From the NCBI GenBank assembly GCA_031310005.1, contig CM062379.1, forward strand, positions 6,510,001 to 6,574,000: a stretch of DNA of 64,000 bases, written 5' to 3'. The notes under the pieces are model-generated. The model did not search any database, was not told where the DNA came from, and worked only from the letters and a program-made list of their open reading frames with translations. Shown in pieces: positions 24,886 through 37,700 of this stretch (its first letter is position 1; every line of letters begins with the position of its first letter). The DNA comes from Dactylellina haptotyla. Its lineage: Eukaryota; Ascomycota; Orbiliomycetes; Orbiliales; Orbiliaceae. The position numbers were made by a program, and so were the translations under genes.

Positions 24886-27800
24886 AGGATCGACATGTTT
24901 AAAAGTATTGGAGTGGATGGACCCTTAAAACGGTGTATCTCGTCGATCTCAGCCGATGTGATCATGGAAACCCACGTTTTTGTCACCTCTGCATATAACA
25001 GCTCTGAATACGAGCGATACCTGACTTGTTAGCTCACCCCCGAGACGGTCACACTGACAGGTAACAAGGGCTATTGGAAGCGTATTAGTGGATGGAAAAA
25101 TTTTTCTCTTTAAACTCGATTAAATACTAAACTCATGATCCATTAAGAGTTTTTTTAGTCTCGTTAGTGATGTTCCACAGACGGTAGTTACCCCGGATCG
25201 AGAGGGTCGAGGCGACATATGGTGGCGCACGTCGGCGGTGGCAGCTATACAATTAACTAATTCGATATCAGGTATCAAGCACAATGGATCAGATGGCCCA
25301 CAAGGGGCGGACAAATATAGCTATCTACCCCATACTCTCTCTCCTTTTCGTAGACGAGTGGAAAGGCTATCTTCCTAACCTTACCAACTCCAGGGTTTCC
25401 TCCGTGGTGCTGGATAAACTTCGGAGAGACGAACATGGCCACGGCCCCCAAGAAACAAAGATCTTGTTGAGATCAAAAGCCATGACCGGGGTCAAAACCA
25501 CGCATGGCTCTGGCTAAACACACAGCCAACGGTCCTTCGGACCATAAGGCGTGACCTTCCAGAAAACTTCGGGGAAATTTCGTTTGCAATTTAGCCTCTG
25601 CACAGAATCACACGAAGAACGTTTCGTGGAAGCATCTTTTTGCCACCACCTCATCACACCGAATCATGAGAACGGAAAGACTTCACAGGGAACCCACTCT
25701 CGGAGAGAAGAACGAGACAAGAGGCAAATAATAACCACGATATATGCAGTACGCGTATGCAGACTTTTATCTGTTTACGAGCTCAGCGAATGCACACAGA
25801 ACAGACGAAATGCAGCGGAGTGGATCAAGCGACCGTTCGAATCGAACAACAACCCGACCGATTTCGCAACGCATCGAATGGCCCCGGTGGGGCGCCCCTG
25901 TTCCCCCATCCTCGTGCTCCGTACTCGAAATTTTACCGAAATCGCGAGAGATGGATTCAATATTAACCGAAGGGCACAGGAGCGTGGCAGTGGAGTACGG
26001 AAGACGTGCTTCCATCATTTGGCCCTTCTTCCTTAATATCGGACAACAACCCTTGGCTGGTTTGCCGTTATTGCCGTTGTTCCTAATCATCCATCCGTTC
26101 ATTCGATTACACAACAGGAACCGAAATCACGTACCAGCTGGTTAAATAACCACAACGCAGAGACGCAGAAAGAAAACTGCAAATACGTGCGAGGTCCCGA
26201 AGGATCAACTCTCATCCGGATATATTATGCACGCAGGCTTCACGCCTTCATAACCTCTCATGCCGTGATCATACCGGCCTGTTTCATAAATGGGAGCCCG
26301 AAAAAAACCGGAACGATAAGAGTATTCACATCAAAAAATAAAATGGTAATAGAAAAAGGTATTCTGATAGCACACTCTTATACACGGCCACATCAACGTA
26401 CAGGCATTCGCGGTCATGAGATGCTCTGCCTATCCGCAATCTCACGGTCGTACAACAGCAAACCTACATCAAAGAATAATAGTACAGACGCGGTCCATTC
26501 AAGCTTTGTGCATGAACCGGCCTTTTTTCATGCAACGCTTGACGAACAAGGTTTCGTTATGCATGCTTGACTTTTTCTCTCTCTAACATGGCAATACCGA
26601 GTCTTCGGGTCTTTACTGCTTGTCCGTACCCCGTCCGTCCCCTTTCGATTCTCGTCAAGCGAAAGTCACCATTGGCGTCCAAACTCAGAAATAATAAAAT
26701 TACGAGTGGGAATTATCCTCTTTCGACTGCCGCCCGGGAAAATCAAGCATCACGAGGAAGGTCCAGCTTCGTGATGTCCGTTCTGTTGATTACCCGAGGC
26801 TAACTATTCCATCCGGTGGATGGAGAATCTCCCTTTCCCCACAAGTCTGACTCCGGGCGAGCGGGTGTAATGACACAACCGCGGTCATGAAGTTGGGGCC
26901 CGAGAGGCAGTGAGCCCGAGTCCCGCATTGAAGAGCCGATGACAGTTCTCGTATAGTGAAACGAGGCACACTCACCTGAGTGTTGACTCCCGAGGGTCAA
27001 GGCTAACCCGGAAGAATTATCACCGTTCAGGTACACTTCTCACCTATTGCGAGTTTCGCAATGTTATTTTTCTACAATCGCGATCTCGATTCCGGCTAAA
27101 TTTAAATTCCCAGCGGAACAGTTCCGGTATCATCACCATACTGAAAGGAGACCTAGTGGGACCCAGAAAAGCAGAAACGAGACAATCTCATAACACAGGT
27201 GCCGTAATTATTGAAGCATTTGTCGTGATGCGAACGAGGGAACCCAATTTCCCAGCGAATGGAAATAAGTAGCCAGCGACCTGGGATTTTGTCAGTGCGC
27301 ACGTGTGTGGGTCGCTGTTGTTCCCCACTTCCATGTTCTGCCCATTCTCCACGAATGAACGGTAAACCGCCGGAATTGGAGTCTTTGGATTGGACCGGAC
27401 GGGTCAGCTAGCTTCCCCGAAATGCCGTGGCGTTCAGGAGGGCGACCCGAAACCTCGGAACCGGATACACTTTAGATCTTGGCACCCACTCAAAATATGC
27501 ATCGATCATGCATAACCCGACCAACCAACCAGAAAGCGACCACCGGAAGCATGGGGCAGCGACGCTAAGTGCCGCTAGTTGGGCCATGGGGAAGGGGCAA
27601 GAGCCAGACCCATGTCCACCCCCACGGTTCCAATGTGCAGCGCCAAGCCTGAAGCAACCCTGGCAAACGTGACCAGTCAAGCGCCACAGACGAGATGGTT
27701 CGCTGCGATTTCTCTTTCAATAAGATTTCTTTCCTGGTTCTCCAACCGTGTTTCGTGGAAGCGATCCCGATTCCAAGTTTTCCTTTCATCGACTAGCTCC

Positions 27801-28450
27801 ACTTTCCCTGGCCTTGGCTGGGCGGTCTCTCTCTTTAGGATAGATGTGATCCCTTAGTATTATCAAATATTACCCCTTTCGGCAATATCTGACGAGTCCC
27901 TGGAGTCGTTAATGACTAAAATTCTCGTTTACTCACGGATCCCTTCACTAAAACGACATCACGGGACGCTACAGACGATCCAGACCGCAAGGACAACGCG
28001 GGCGGGTGTTCGTGATGAAATTTGCGAACCCGGACCCGACAATTTGGTGCTTCAAATTACTGGTCGCAAATGAGGTGATCCATTGCCAGCATCGCGGAAC
28101 CCGGGAACGCTTGCTCTCCTCTGCTTCTCCCCTTTCGAAATCTAGGTCCCACTGGTGCCCCCGCAAAATAGAAGTGAAAAATAATATCCCTATAACGCAT
28201 CTTTTGTATGAGTATGTCTCATTCCTTGATCTCCATGTCTCAATTTCTGTCTCCTGGGACCGTTCATTGTCCCACTGATCACATTCTCACTCAGGCACGG
28301 CACGAAATTAATAGTTGGTATCGATAACATGGAGATATTGGGCTCGAACCGTAAGCTTGGGCGCGGTGGCGGGGTGGGTTAGGTAAAGATACGACCTCGA
28401 CTCCGTTCTTCGACCGTATGGTAACGGAGAGAAAGCCTTGTTGTCGAGTA

Positions 28451-28671
28451 GGATCACCGAATTCGTAACGTTCCCTGGCAAACATATCTGAACGAAAGCC
28501 GTTGGAGTCTACGAGACATCGAAGAATGGATCGGCAGGGTCATGTGCGAAGAACCCGCCCTTTGGAGAACATTCCTCTTGCTAAGAGCAACCTCGGTAGC
28601 TGGAATTTGGACCCCGCTGTTAGGTACCCGTACCATTCTTTTCAACGACTCGAGTACACAAATGTACTAAG
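28451..28671 (+). other. Open stretch, possible exon, unidentified
   Basis: After a possible acceptor (GAGTAG) at 28450, one plus frame stays open for about 70 codons. Its Trp-rich translation includes RWSLRDIEEWIGRVMCEEPA, and it ends in TAA at about 28671. A possible donor lies at about 28595. I do not recognise the sequence and found no flanking exon, so chance is a strong alternative. Confidence 0.15.
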
Positions 28672-29893
28672 CTCGCGGTTTGGGCAACAATCTCAAGCGA
28701 TTCCCCAAAACTGTCACCGCCTCTGCTATTGTTTATGATCACGTCCACGTGCATAATTTCGCGACATGAAGCGATAATGCTGGCTGACGTAGGTGTCGCA
28801 TTGTTCTCATTCGCTTTGGCGACCATCGCCTTTTCGGGTTGTCTGCATCGTGCCGGTTCCCCCAAGATTACTTCAAGAATTGGGAGCAGCAAAAGGGAAT
28901 AGTCTCCCAAAGACAAGCGGCAACACCACTCGCCTCTACCCGTGCTTCTCTCTCGGGGAGATCAAGGGAAATCGCACACACCCGATTGTCTGGTGATGAA
29001 GCTTTCTCAAGAAACACCCCATCCTGAGACATCTAACGGGCGGACCCCCCACGAGAAAAGCTCTCAAACGGGCAATCAAAGCACCTCATAGGGAGATGAA
29101 GCTTTTTCTTCTCATCACGGAATCATAGCCAAACGTTCTTCCCCATTGAGATCCCTTCAAATCACAAATAGGTGGTTGTGTGGGGGCTCGCTAGTTACCC
29201 CTCGCACATGACCCAATTATTCCCCATGCATTAACCATTCTTTTTTCGCAAGGTAGACCATTTTTAGGTCGCCGAATGTGGGTTCAAACACCACCCAAAT
29301 AGCAAAAAAAGATTAAAATCTGATACCAGACAAACGGAAGAGAAACACACCGCAGCTCGTTACTCGTTTCTGAAATCGGAGACACAAATGCCAAATTATT
29401 CGACAGGATTTCCTGCCTCACGCGGACGGTACGTTATCGAAAATAGCGTCGACCTTCCCGTTGATAGGCGTTAAGCGAAACGTGGGATTTTTCAGAGAAT
29501 CTTCAGACGAATGAGCTTTGCTTGCGCGCATGGCCACCCCCAATCTTTAAGATGAAATTAAAGCTTGGTTGATACCCGAAGGCCAACCATTTCAAACAGG
29601 TCGGTTGAGAATAGGAAAGCAAACAACTTACCCCAAAAGTGACCGGTGCTTATTTTTGCCCCGATCATTCTATTTTTCAGTACACGTGGGTGCGAGAAAT
29701 TCGTGATTTGAAACGTGACCTTCATTCGGGGAAGTGAATATCAAACCGGAGAGATGAGATTGGAAGAAATATGGCGAACAGGAGCTTTGGAAGCTCGGGG
29801 TCTCAAAACTTCAACCCATGGGGTCATCAGCAATGATGTTTCCCCCAGGATTGAGGTCCTGTCTAGGGATTCCCCATGATTCCTAAAATCAAA

Positions 29894-30836
29894 CTAACAG
29901 GCCTAGGGCCAGAGAATACTTACGGCTAATATTGATCTGAATGGTGTCGTCGAATCCGATATGCTGCTCTACATGTGTCCAGTTCGGCACTACTGCACCT
30001 ACGGAGACATATTCCGCAAGTAAAAAACCTGCTTGACCTCAACACTAGCTCTACTTCTTCGGATTAAAGTTAACCAATCTAATGCGATCCCGATATAATA
30101 AAATGCGAACCGCTATTTTTTTTAATCTAGACCCGTAGGATCTTCGTAGTGCACGTGGGTCTCGAACATGGACAATGCTGTGAAGACCATCGTCTTCGCT
30201 TTCCAATAGCTGGAGCGAGTAGACGAGATGATCATCTGGCATCAGCCTCTCTTACTTTTTTTCTTATGCAGGTAATCCGATGTCTTTCAGCTTCTGGGCT
30301 AGGCCACCCCCGCACTTCTTTCAGGTTGTCTAAGGCAAAAGAGAGATATCGATGTGTCAATGCAAGCGGAAAATCTTTCACTCAAGCATCTTACCCACGC
30401 CGTGCACGCTCTTCAGGCGTCTAATGGCCCAGTTGATTGAAGCATGTATTGCTTTATTCTATGTATTTTAATATTTAACAAATATGGCAAAGGCAAGCGA
30501 CCGTTAAGGGCCCTCGTGATGAGCCCTTTTTTTAAAATCCCTTCGTTGGACTTTGTTGCATATGCACCGCAGAGTGGATCAGTGGTAAAAGAAGGAAAAA
30601 ATGCGGTGAAATGCGAGATGGCAATGTCGTTTCTTTCCCTTTCTCATTACTTGGAATTCCCTCGCTAGTGTCGAATGCATTGTTGCGACGGCAAGATGTT
30701 TGAGCTTAGGATGCGATCCCAAAGATCGGATTTTTGCTAGGCTATCCAAGCCTGGTCTGTCTCGGCTTGTACAAGCAGAGGCCAGAAGACCGTCCCGAAA
30801 CCTGTATCGGTAGACGCAAGCACGGAGGGTGAGCAC
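29894..30836 (-). other. Open stretches, possible exons, unidentified
   Basis: Three minus-strand blocks look exon-like. 30836-30579 is open and includes DSLAKIRSLGSHPKLKHLAV, faintly like fungal F-box proteins. About 30420-30240 can be read as a splice pair across a GTAAGA donor and CTTAG acceptor (ERARR joined to DNLKEVRGWPSPEAERHR). 29967-29894 (GAVVPNWTHVEQHIGFDD) ends at a GTAAGT donor. They do not join into one convincing protein and no family is recognised. Confidence 0.2.
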
Positions 30837-32395
30837 GAGGCCGGGTGCAGATTTTACACCTTCCGATTCTAGACTCCGAAAGAGATCACGAAGGCCGAAT
30901 ATTTTTTCTTTTGAACCTCAGAATCAAGACATGAAGAAGCGCTTCCCCGGTCCCTCCCTGGGAGTACCGTGTGAATACTGTAACACATGCTCGTTTCCAA
31001 GTGGGGCCGAGCGGTAGATGCCTGAAGCGGTAGACTTCTAGATGTCTAATAAACTACCTTGTCGAGCGAGAAGAAAAAACTTTTAACTTGTGGGTGTTTT
31101 AGGCAGCCAGCAAAACGTGTCGACCAGCCATGGTCCATGTGTTTTAAGTTCTGAACCCAAGCGCCAGGGACCAGGCTGGATGGCCAAAAACGAGGTCTAC
31201 CAGGGACCATTTGGACCCAAGAGTTAGGTAACTAATTCGATCGCAAATTTGACATGTCTTTGATATTATTGATATCACGGCATATTATATTAAGTTGTAA
31301 TTTTTTTTTTGGTTGCAGCTGCAACTTCAACAAAAAATGCCAAAGAAACCGTTACACCCAACAAGGAAAAATAAAATAAAAAACCTCATGATTCCGAATA
31401 ATAATTCCGTGCTGGGAAATATGTAAGGTGATGAGAAATCTGCAAATACGAGAATACAGCAGGGGAGCTTGTGACTTCTTTCTTTCTTCATTCATTCCAA
31501 CAGAGATATTGTTCGTGACTGGAGAATGAACACAGAATTTCCGTGGTAGCAGTGAACCTCTTTGTAATCAAAACCTCGAGATAGTCAACCCACGCTCCGA
31601 TACGCTTATCTGAACGGCCAAAGAACCCACCGCCGCCCGCATCCCACGCAATTTCCCACGCCGGCAACCCACTTCACACATGTCAGAGCTTACCGGTCGG
31701 ATAGCCGCGCCCCGCTCCTCGCTTTATGATCAGATCGATGGCCCACCCGCTGTCGCGCGAGAATTGACAATTCTATTCGGTTGACCAACAATCCGTTCAG
31801 TAGGAAAATCCAAACGACATCCCGCCCCTCCACTACGAAATAAATAAAGTTGTAAGAACGCTCTTCGTGACCATAGGGTATTCGCCGTTCTACAGAGCGC
31901 ACCCTACATTAGTCGACGAAACACTTTGTCGCATGCACACGCCATCGGTACCTACGAAAGCTTATAATTCGAAAACGGGCTTCTTTTTGATCACTGAATA
32001 TACAATCTTTTGCTTTGCTTTGCTTTTTAGGTACCATGCATGATTCTAACAGTAACAAGATATCTATGAACGCCAGGTGGTATGATGATGATCTTGTTCA
32101 TGATGTGAAAGTGGGAAAAAGATGAGAATGTGGAAAATGTGGCAGGGAAAGCTCGCAATAGGGCCATTCGAGCTGCTGGCACGCAAAAGAAAACAACCCT
32201 AACGGATGGCAAAAAAGAACCATGAAGGTGAACAGTGCGCTGCATACTCGGAAAAACCTCCCTGGCAGCCAAAGAGCAACTGAGAGGTGCCTGTCCGCAC
32301 GTGAAACGATCGTATCTGCATGCGCTTGTCACTTCTTTCTTTCTTACTAGTACACCCTCTCAAACCCGCCCCCGCGCAGTATGGTGTGCGCGTCC

Positions 32396-35300
32396 TTAGA
32401 AGTCATCCTCGCCGCTGCCGGATACGATGACATTGTTTATCTAATCGGATGAGAAAGCCACGGGCACGTGTTAGCGTTCACACTTCACCAAGTGGGAAAG
32501 AAAGGGAACAGGAACGGGTATACAGCCGTGAAACACTTTCGCTTCACGCCCCGGATGCAGGGCCACACAAGAGAGTGGGAGCTTCAACGTGTGCCATGAA
32601 TGGTGGGAAAATTTAGTTAGGCAAATACTGAGGGTGTATAGCATACCTTCAAAACCATACGACAGAGTTGGGTGGCAAGCATGAGCTGCTCCCTTTTACC
32701 TATCAACGGGTCGATAACAAAGTGTTCTCTCATATCTGAACGTTCATTAAGATGGAAAAAAGATTGTCAGCGGAACTCCCTTCAGAAAGCATTTTCAGCT
32801 GTAGCAGGAAAATTCGTAAATAGGAAAAAGATGGTGTGGTGGTTTTTCGTAATATAAATTCGGTTAACAAATTCCACCAGAATTGGGTTTGTTGGCATCG
32901 TGAAGATGCAATAAGATGCCGAATAATATGGACAGCGGCTCGGATAAATCGGTGACAACGGTGGAAAAACCAACAGGCGAACAGCGAACGACACGCAATA
33001 CAGGGAGCCCGGTCATTCTGGAAATCAGGCACAAGGGGAAAGGAAAAACTTCGAAAAGCTTTGGGCAACTTACCATTACTGCCGGTTTGCATGCAATCAA
33101 CACCCAGTCGGAAGCTCTTCTCCCGGACTTGACGAGATTTGATCTGGGCTAGGGTCTCGATAGGTGAAAGACCAGAGTTCTCAGCCAGGGCCATCGGGAT
33201 CGCATCGAGCGCATTGGCGAACGCTCGCATGGCATATTGCTCTAAACCGGGTCGCTAGAGAGTTTCGAAAATGGAAGGGGTCATTTGATCAGCCATTCCC
33301 AGTTCTTTGGTAAAGCCAGTATCGAATCCTGCACGAACGAGGATCTTCGACTGTGGCAATATTTCAAATCTAAGATTTCGGTTGTATCAATTTCTTACCT
33401 TGTCGGCTTCTTCTGCAACTCGAAGAGAGCAAGCTATTTCAGCCGCTCCTCCACCGTAGACAATGCGGTTATCCTTTACAAGATTTCGTACCACGCATAG
33501 TGCGTCATGTAATGCTCGTTTCGCTTCATCGATGATCTGTATATCCAAATGGAAGCGAATGAAATCAGTAACCTGCTTCCATATGCTTTTTCTTTTCGCT
33601 TTCAGTTGCATGCTTCGGGCTGATGTAACTGGGAAATAAGGTTGCACCGATTACTGTCAAGTGACAGTTTTCTGTGCAAGGCACCAAAGCGAAAAATACC
33701 ACAATGCCACCACAGTTTGTCCCGCCTTCGTCCGAAAGCCGGTTGTACTTTCGCATCTCAATGAAGATGTGATAGCCTCGGGGGAGGGGTTCATGTGGGT
33801 GCGCTTACCATCTTGTTACTTCCCCGCACGAAAACAGTCACTGCTCGAGTGTTGGCGCACTCCTCGATGACGAGCATACGATCTCTGGTGGTTCCAAATG
33901 CAAGTTCTCTTACGATCCCGGCCCTTCCCAGCTTCTCAGCCGACAGGTCCTCGAACCTGGGCACGATTCTGCCGTTTGTAGCAATGGCGATAAGTTCAAT
34001 CTCGGGTCCGCCTACCCACCTGACCGCGGGAAGTTCGTTCTGTAGAAGAAGGTGATTGGCCTCATCGTCGAACCCCCACTGGCAGATGACCAAGTTGGCG
34101 CCGGTGTCTTTGATTTGCTTAACCATCTCCTCGAATTTGTTTTTTTCATACGCTTGTAGCTTCTTGAACTCGTCTACGCTAGTGATGTCGAGCTTATGCT
34201 TTGTCTTTGGCTTTGGAGGCTCGAAGGCACATGTGAGAATGGCGAGCTTCGCGTCCTTGACCACTCGGGGCATCTGAGGATGCGACATGTCCTTGTCTAT
34301 GACAACTCCCTTGACGAGTACGGAATCTTCCAGGGCACCTCCAACCTTGCCGTCAACCTTGATGAGCTCAAAGTCAACATCTTTCCGCTCCAAGTCCGCC
34401 ACAGCTAAGACTGCATCGACTGCGATCTTGGTGAACTTGTCATGGGCTATCGATACACTGTGAAAATTCCGAGTTTCCGTTAGCTAATTCTATGAACATA
34501 AACCAACTACTCGCCTCTACCAAAGCAAAACCATCTGTATACACCCCATCCCACGTTTTGAAATAACATCTCCAAACAACGAGACTGAACCGGTCGCACA
34601 AGTTCCAAGGACACTTACATCTTGCTCCCTAAGCTTGTCTTGGCCGACCTTAGCAGGTTTTCTGTGTTTTCCCGTGTGAATTCCACGACATCAGAAATGT
34701 TGTCGAGATGTGCAACTGCAATTTCACAGGCCTCGTCGTAGCCGTCTGCGATACGTATCGGATGGATGCCTTTGTCTATCAAGTCCGCAGCCTGCTCCAG
34801 CAGGGCACCTGCTAGTACCACGACACCGGTTGTACCATCGCCAATCTCGTCATCCTGGGACTTTGATAGCTCGACGAGGAGCTTCGCGATGTGGTTTGTG
34901 ATTTCCATCTATGGGTGTTCGATTTGGACATTTGTTAGGACCGCCCCCCAAATTCTTTATCTTCGTTTCGTATCGTACGTAACCGGAATAATCAATAGGA
35001 TGGGATGGAAGCTCGCACCTGACCGAGAATGGTGGCTCCGTCGTTTGTGACGGTGATATCGCCGTCTGGAGATATTAAAATCTTATCCAACCCTCGTGGA
35101 CCCTAATTCGTGCCGAATTTTTCGACTTGTCAACCTTTCTTGCTCCAACTGGTATATACTTGGGGATGTATACGCATGCTCGGTCGTGGGAGTACTGACT
35201 AGGGAGGTCTTGACGATGCTGGCGACGGTCCTGGCAGCCATAATATGGGATTTGACAGCCTCAGTTCCATGTTGTCGTTGCTTCCTTCCCTGACTGCACA

Positions 35301-35453
35301 ATTACGTGGTGTATTAGCATCCTGTCACTTAAAGAATAGCTGAAGATGGGCAGATGATAGAAGAGCCAGGGAACCGTACTCTCGAACGACGATGAAGGGT
35401 CTGCCCATCTCGTCCTGTATCAGGGCAGCATTTGAAAGATCTAATTGATTCAT
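32396..35453 (-). CDS. cct5: T-complex protein 1 subunit epsilon (CCT5)
   Basis: Exons: 35453-35380, 35293-35200, 35102-35019, 34908-34619, 34457-33809, 33536-33399, 33254-33074, 32735-32647, 32440-32396. They sum to 1644 nt, or 547 residues, the normal length for the family. The protein is one of eight subunits of the cytosolic TRiC/CCT ring that folds actin, tubulin and WD40 proteins with ATP. Visible motifs include [14 protein letters not shown] (ATP site, residues 99-112), [58 protein letters not shown] and VYGGGAAEI. The start [20 protein letters not shown] fits fungal CCT5. Eight introns of 86-338 bp are many for a fungal gene. It is divergent from the HP1 gene, sharing a 622-bp promoter region with a possible heat-shock element. 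Confidence 0.97.
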
Positions 35454-36075
35454 GTTGGACAGCTTCTCTCCAACGAACCGTCGCGGGGGATCTGGCTTTG
35501 GGAGTAGAGAGAGAGGTGCTGCTCGAAGTGTGTCGGTAGTAAAGAGGGAGAGTCTAGCTCACGATCTTGCTGGATGCTCCGTCTGTGATGTTGGTTCGCG
35601 AGCGTCGTAACGTGTAGATAGAAGGGGGGGTTCTGCTGTCGTGGTGGGGCCCGTTTTTCGTTAGAGGTTTCGTTCAAACGTGCAAATAAAAAGTCGCCTG
35701 TGGCGGTGCAGCTTTTATCGATAACGCCACGCAGCGATCTGCTTCCAGAAGCTGCGGTGGGGCGTGCGGGTGCTGCGCGCAAGCCACTTGTGTTGTTGGG
35801 GCACGCTTGCAACGTGCGTTTCGCTAACTATTTTGATGTTGTTGCGCCGCGATAACCTGAGCGACCACAACAACCGTCCTCATTCTTCTTTCCATCAATC
35901 CACATTGCCATCGCTGGCCCACTTGATCATTCCATCAAAACCCCTCCCTTGTAGCTACTATAGCTCATCGCCAAGGCCGAGCTTTCCTTCGCATCGGTTG
36001 CCCCCCGTTCCTTCCGTTCGCAGACGCGTTTTCCCTATCTACAATCCTTACAAATCTGGACGTTTAACATTCAAC
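35454..36075. promoter_or_regulatory. Shared divergent promoter of cct5 and HP1
   Basis: The two start codons lie head to head with 622 bp between them, so both promoters and 5' leaders must fit here. The HP1 side (35870-36070) is pyrimidine-rich on the plus strand, as expected of a leader. The frames seen in both strands here are not coding. Confidence 0.7.
35743..35750. promoter_or_regulatory. Possible heat-shock element
   Basis: TTCCAGAA is two inverted nGAAn units, the minimal half of a heat-shock element, about 290 bp upstream of the cct5 start. A third unit is not obvious, so binding by Hsf1 is only a possibility, though fitting for a chaperonin gene. Confidence 0.3.
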
Positions 36076-36932
36076 ATGCCGTTTGTGGCTACCGGTCGTC
36101 GCTCCGCTTCAGATGTCGACGACGAGTCGGAAGAGGAGATGAAGGCCCACATGGCGCGGGACCCTGAGGAAGAGGAGGAAGAAGAGAAACAAGGTGAGGA
36201 AGGCGGTGGGGAAGAGGAAGAGGAATTCACTGTAGAAAAGATCGTAGATCACAAGTGGGAAGACGGGGTAGGTACACAACCGGCGCGACTTGCATGCGCC
36301 CTCGGAAATATCCCCTAGATGTCAATTACAAGGAACAATTGAGCTAATTGGGATTCCTCGATTGCAGATACTGAAGTACAAGGTTAAATGGAAGGGTTAC
36401 GAGAAGAAGGCGGACCAAACCTGGGAGCCCGAAGACACTCTCGAGTGAGTTTAATGCTCTTTGTTAGAAGGTTGCAATTTTCTAACCATCTTCCAAAGGG
36501 ATGTTGTAGCTCTGGACGAATATCTCAAAGCACTTGGTGGAAGGCCAGCCCCGAATTCGGCCAAACGAGGGCGCAAGTCAACAGGTAGCGCGGCGGCCAC
36601 ACCAGCGGCGAAGAAGAATCGCGTCAAGCAAGACACCACAGTTGCACAGCTAAAGGAAGACGACTGGGATCCTCCTGCCGGTAGCTGGGAAGAAGATGTG
36701 CGCATGATCGAGACGCTGGAACGGAGCGGTAACGAGCATATCTGCTACGTTCAATGGGTCAATGGGAAGCGAACCCAACATCCGCTGCACGTTATCTACC
36801 AGCGCTGCCCTCAGAAAATGTTAAAGTTCTATGAATCACACTTGTAAGTCACCTCCACCAATTGTCATGGTGCAATCGATCTTATGCTAACATCTCTTCA
36901 GAGTATTTCGGGATTCTGCCGGGACAATGTAA
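36076..36932 (+). CDS. HP1: Heterochromatin protein 1 homologue
   Basis: Exons 36076-36267, 36368-36444, 36499-36843 and 36902-36932 encode 214 residues. HP1 binds histone H3 trimethylated at lysine 9 and dimerises to build heterochromatin; the Neurospora equivalent is needed for DNA methylation. An acidic N-terminus (Glu runs at about 19-50) leads into the chromodomain (51-92), with the aromatic cage at F51, W72 and Y75 (KYKVKWKGYEKK, TWEPEDTLED). Position 51 is Phe where Tyr is usual. The hinge is short and Lys/Arg-rich (KRGRKSTGSAAATPAAKKNR). A chromoshadow domain (about 155-207) ends in HPLHVIYQRCPQKMLKFYES. The last exon adds only ten residues. It is divergent from cct5. Confidence 0.96.
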
Positions 36933-37700
36933 GAGCGCTGATAACTTTCCTGTATATTAACTACCATTCATGAACTGCGTTTATGCTAACGGCCGGCACT
37001 AGAAAATCGTCTCCAAAATAAATCTGATATACGACACAATACTGATGCCTTGTCTGCTACATCTAGCATTTCGTTTCTCTGATACCCCACTTTTGCGCTT
37101 CCTTCTAGCTATCGCGCCTCATATTATCCGGAGCCCTTATTTATACTCCCTTATCCTTATCCCTATAATAACCACTGACTCTGCACTGTATTTTTGTGCT
37201 CCATTTCCAAGCTATAGCTAGCTAACAGGCGTCTAACTTCTTCCTTTGGGGCATTTTTTTCTTCTATCTGGCGTATTGTATTCTGCCATCCTTTGTAGTA
37301 TTGAATGAGTCCTAATGAAACGTCCTTTTCAATTGCTATCACGTTTCCCTGTTTTCCTTTGTTGGAAGTGGGGTCAATAATGATTGTTTGAGGGTTAGCT
37401 TGTTCGAGCGGCGTTTCCCTGTATGTATTTCGGTTCTGGCAACTTTTGGGGAAGAATTGATAATCGAATCTAGAGCTACGAAATGGCGTTTGGCAGAGCT
37501 GAAAGGGAATAGCAGGATACTAAGAATTCTTCATATAATTAAAAAAATTGTTTCATCGTATACTCTATCTAAAGGCGTAACAATACGGCGTAGGAGGTAG
37601 TAACCGGACGCCCCTTTCCAAACAAAAGACCACAGGACATGAATATTATGAATGGAAAAATAAATGATATTGTGAAGCTTTGTTCGGGTACAGAAGGGGT
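36933..37700. other. Intergenic, convergent 3' ends of HP1 and CYB5
   Basis: Two genes end towards each other here. The sequence is T-rich and AT-rich on the HP1 side, as expected of 3' untranslated regions and polyadenylation sites. No additional gene is seen; the 70-codon plus frame at 37388-37600 matches nothing. Confidence 0.6.

Larger units (their letters stand above)
24501..32395. other. Gene desert, fourth part, possible unrecognised exons
   Basis: No gene can be established. A few stretches are open, bounded by plausible splice signals and not low complexity: minus 29894-29967, minus about 30579-30923 and plus 28451-28671. They may be exons of unrecognised genes or chance. A perfect hairpin lies at 24862-24885. 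The right end should include the 3' untranslated region of cct5. Confidence 0.35.

Noticed and set aside
30985-31050. tRNA-like words (GGCCGAGCGGTAGA)
   Set aside because: It resembles a Leu/Ser tRNA D-arm, but no TTC-A-A box B and no acceptor stem pairing were found.
18801-32395. Possible transposon content of the desert
   Set aside because: No transposase, reverse transcriptase, integrase or long terminal repeats could be seen, and the composition is not AT-skewed as expected after RIP.
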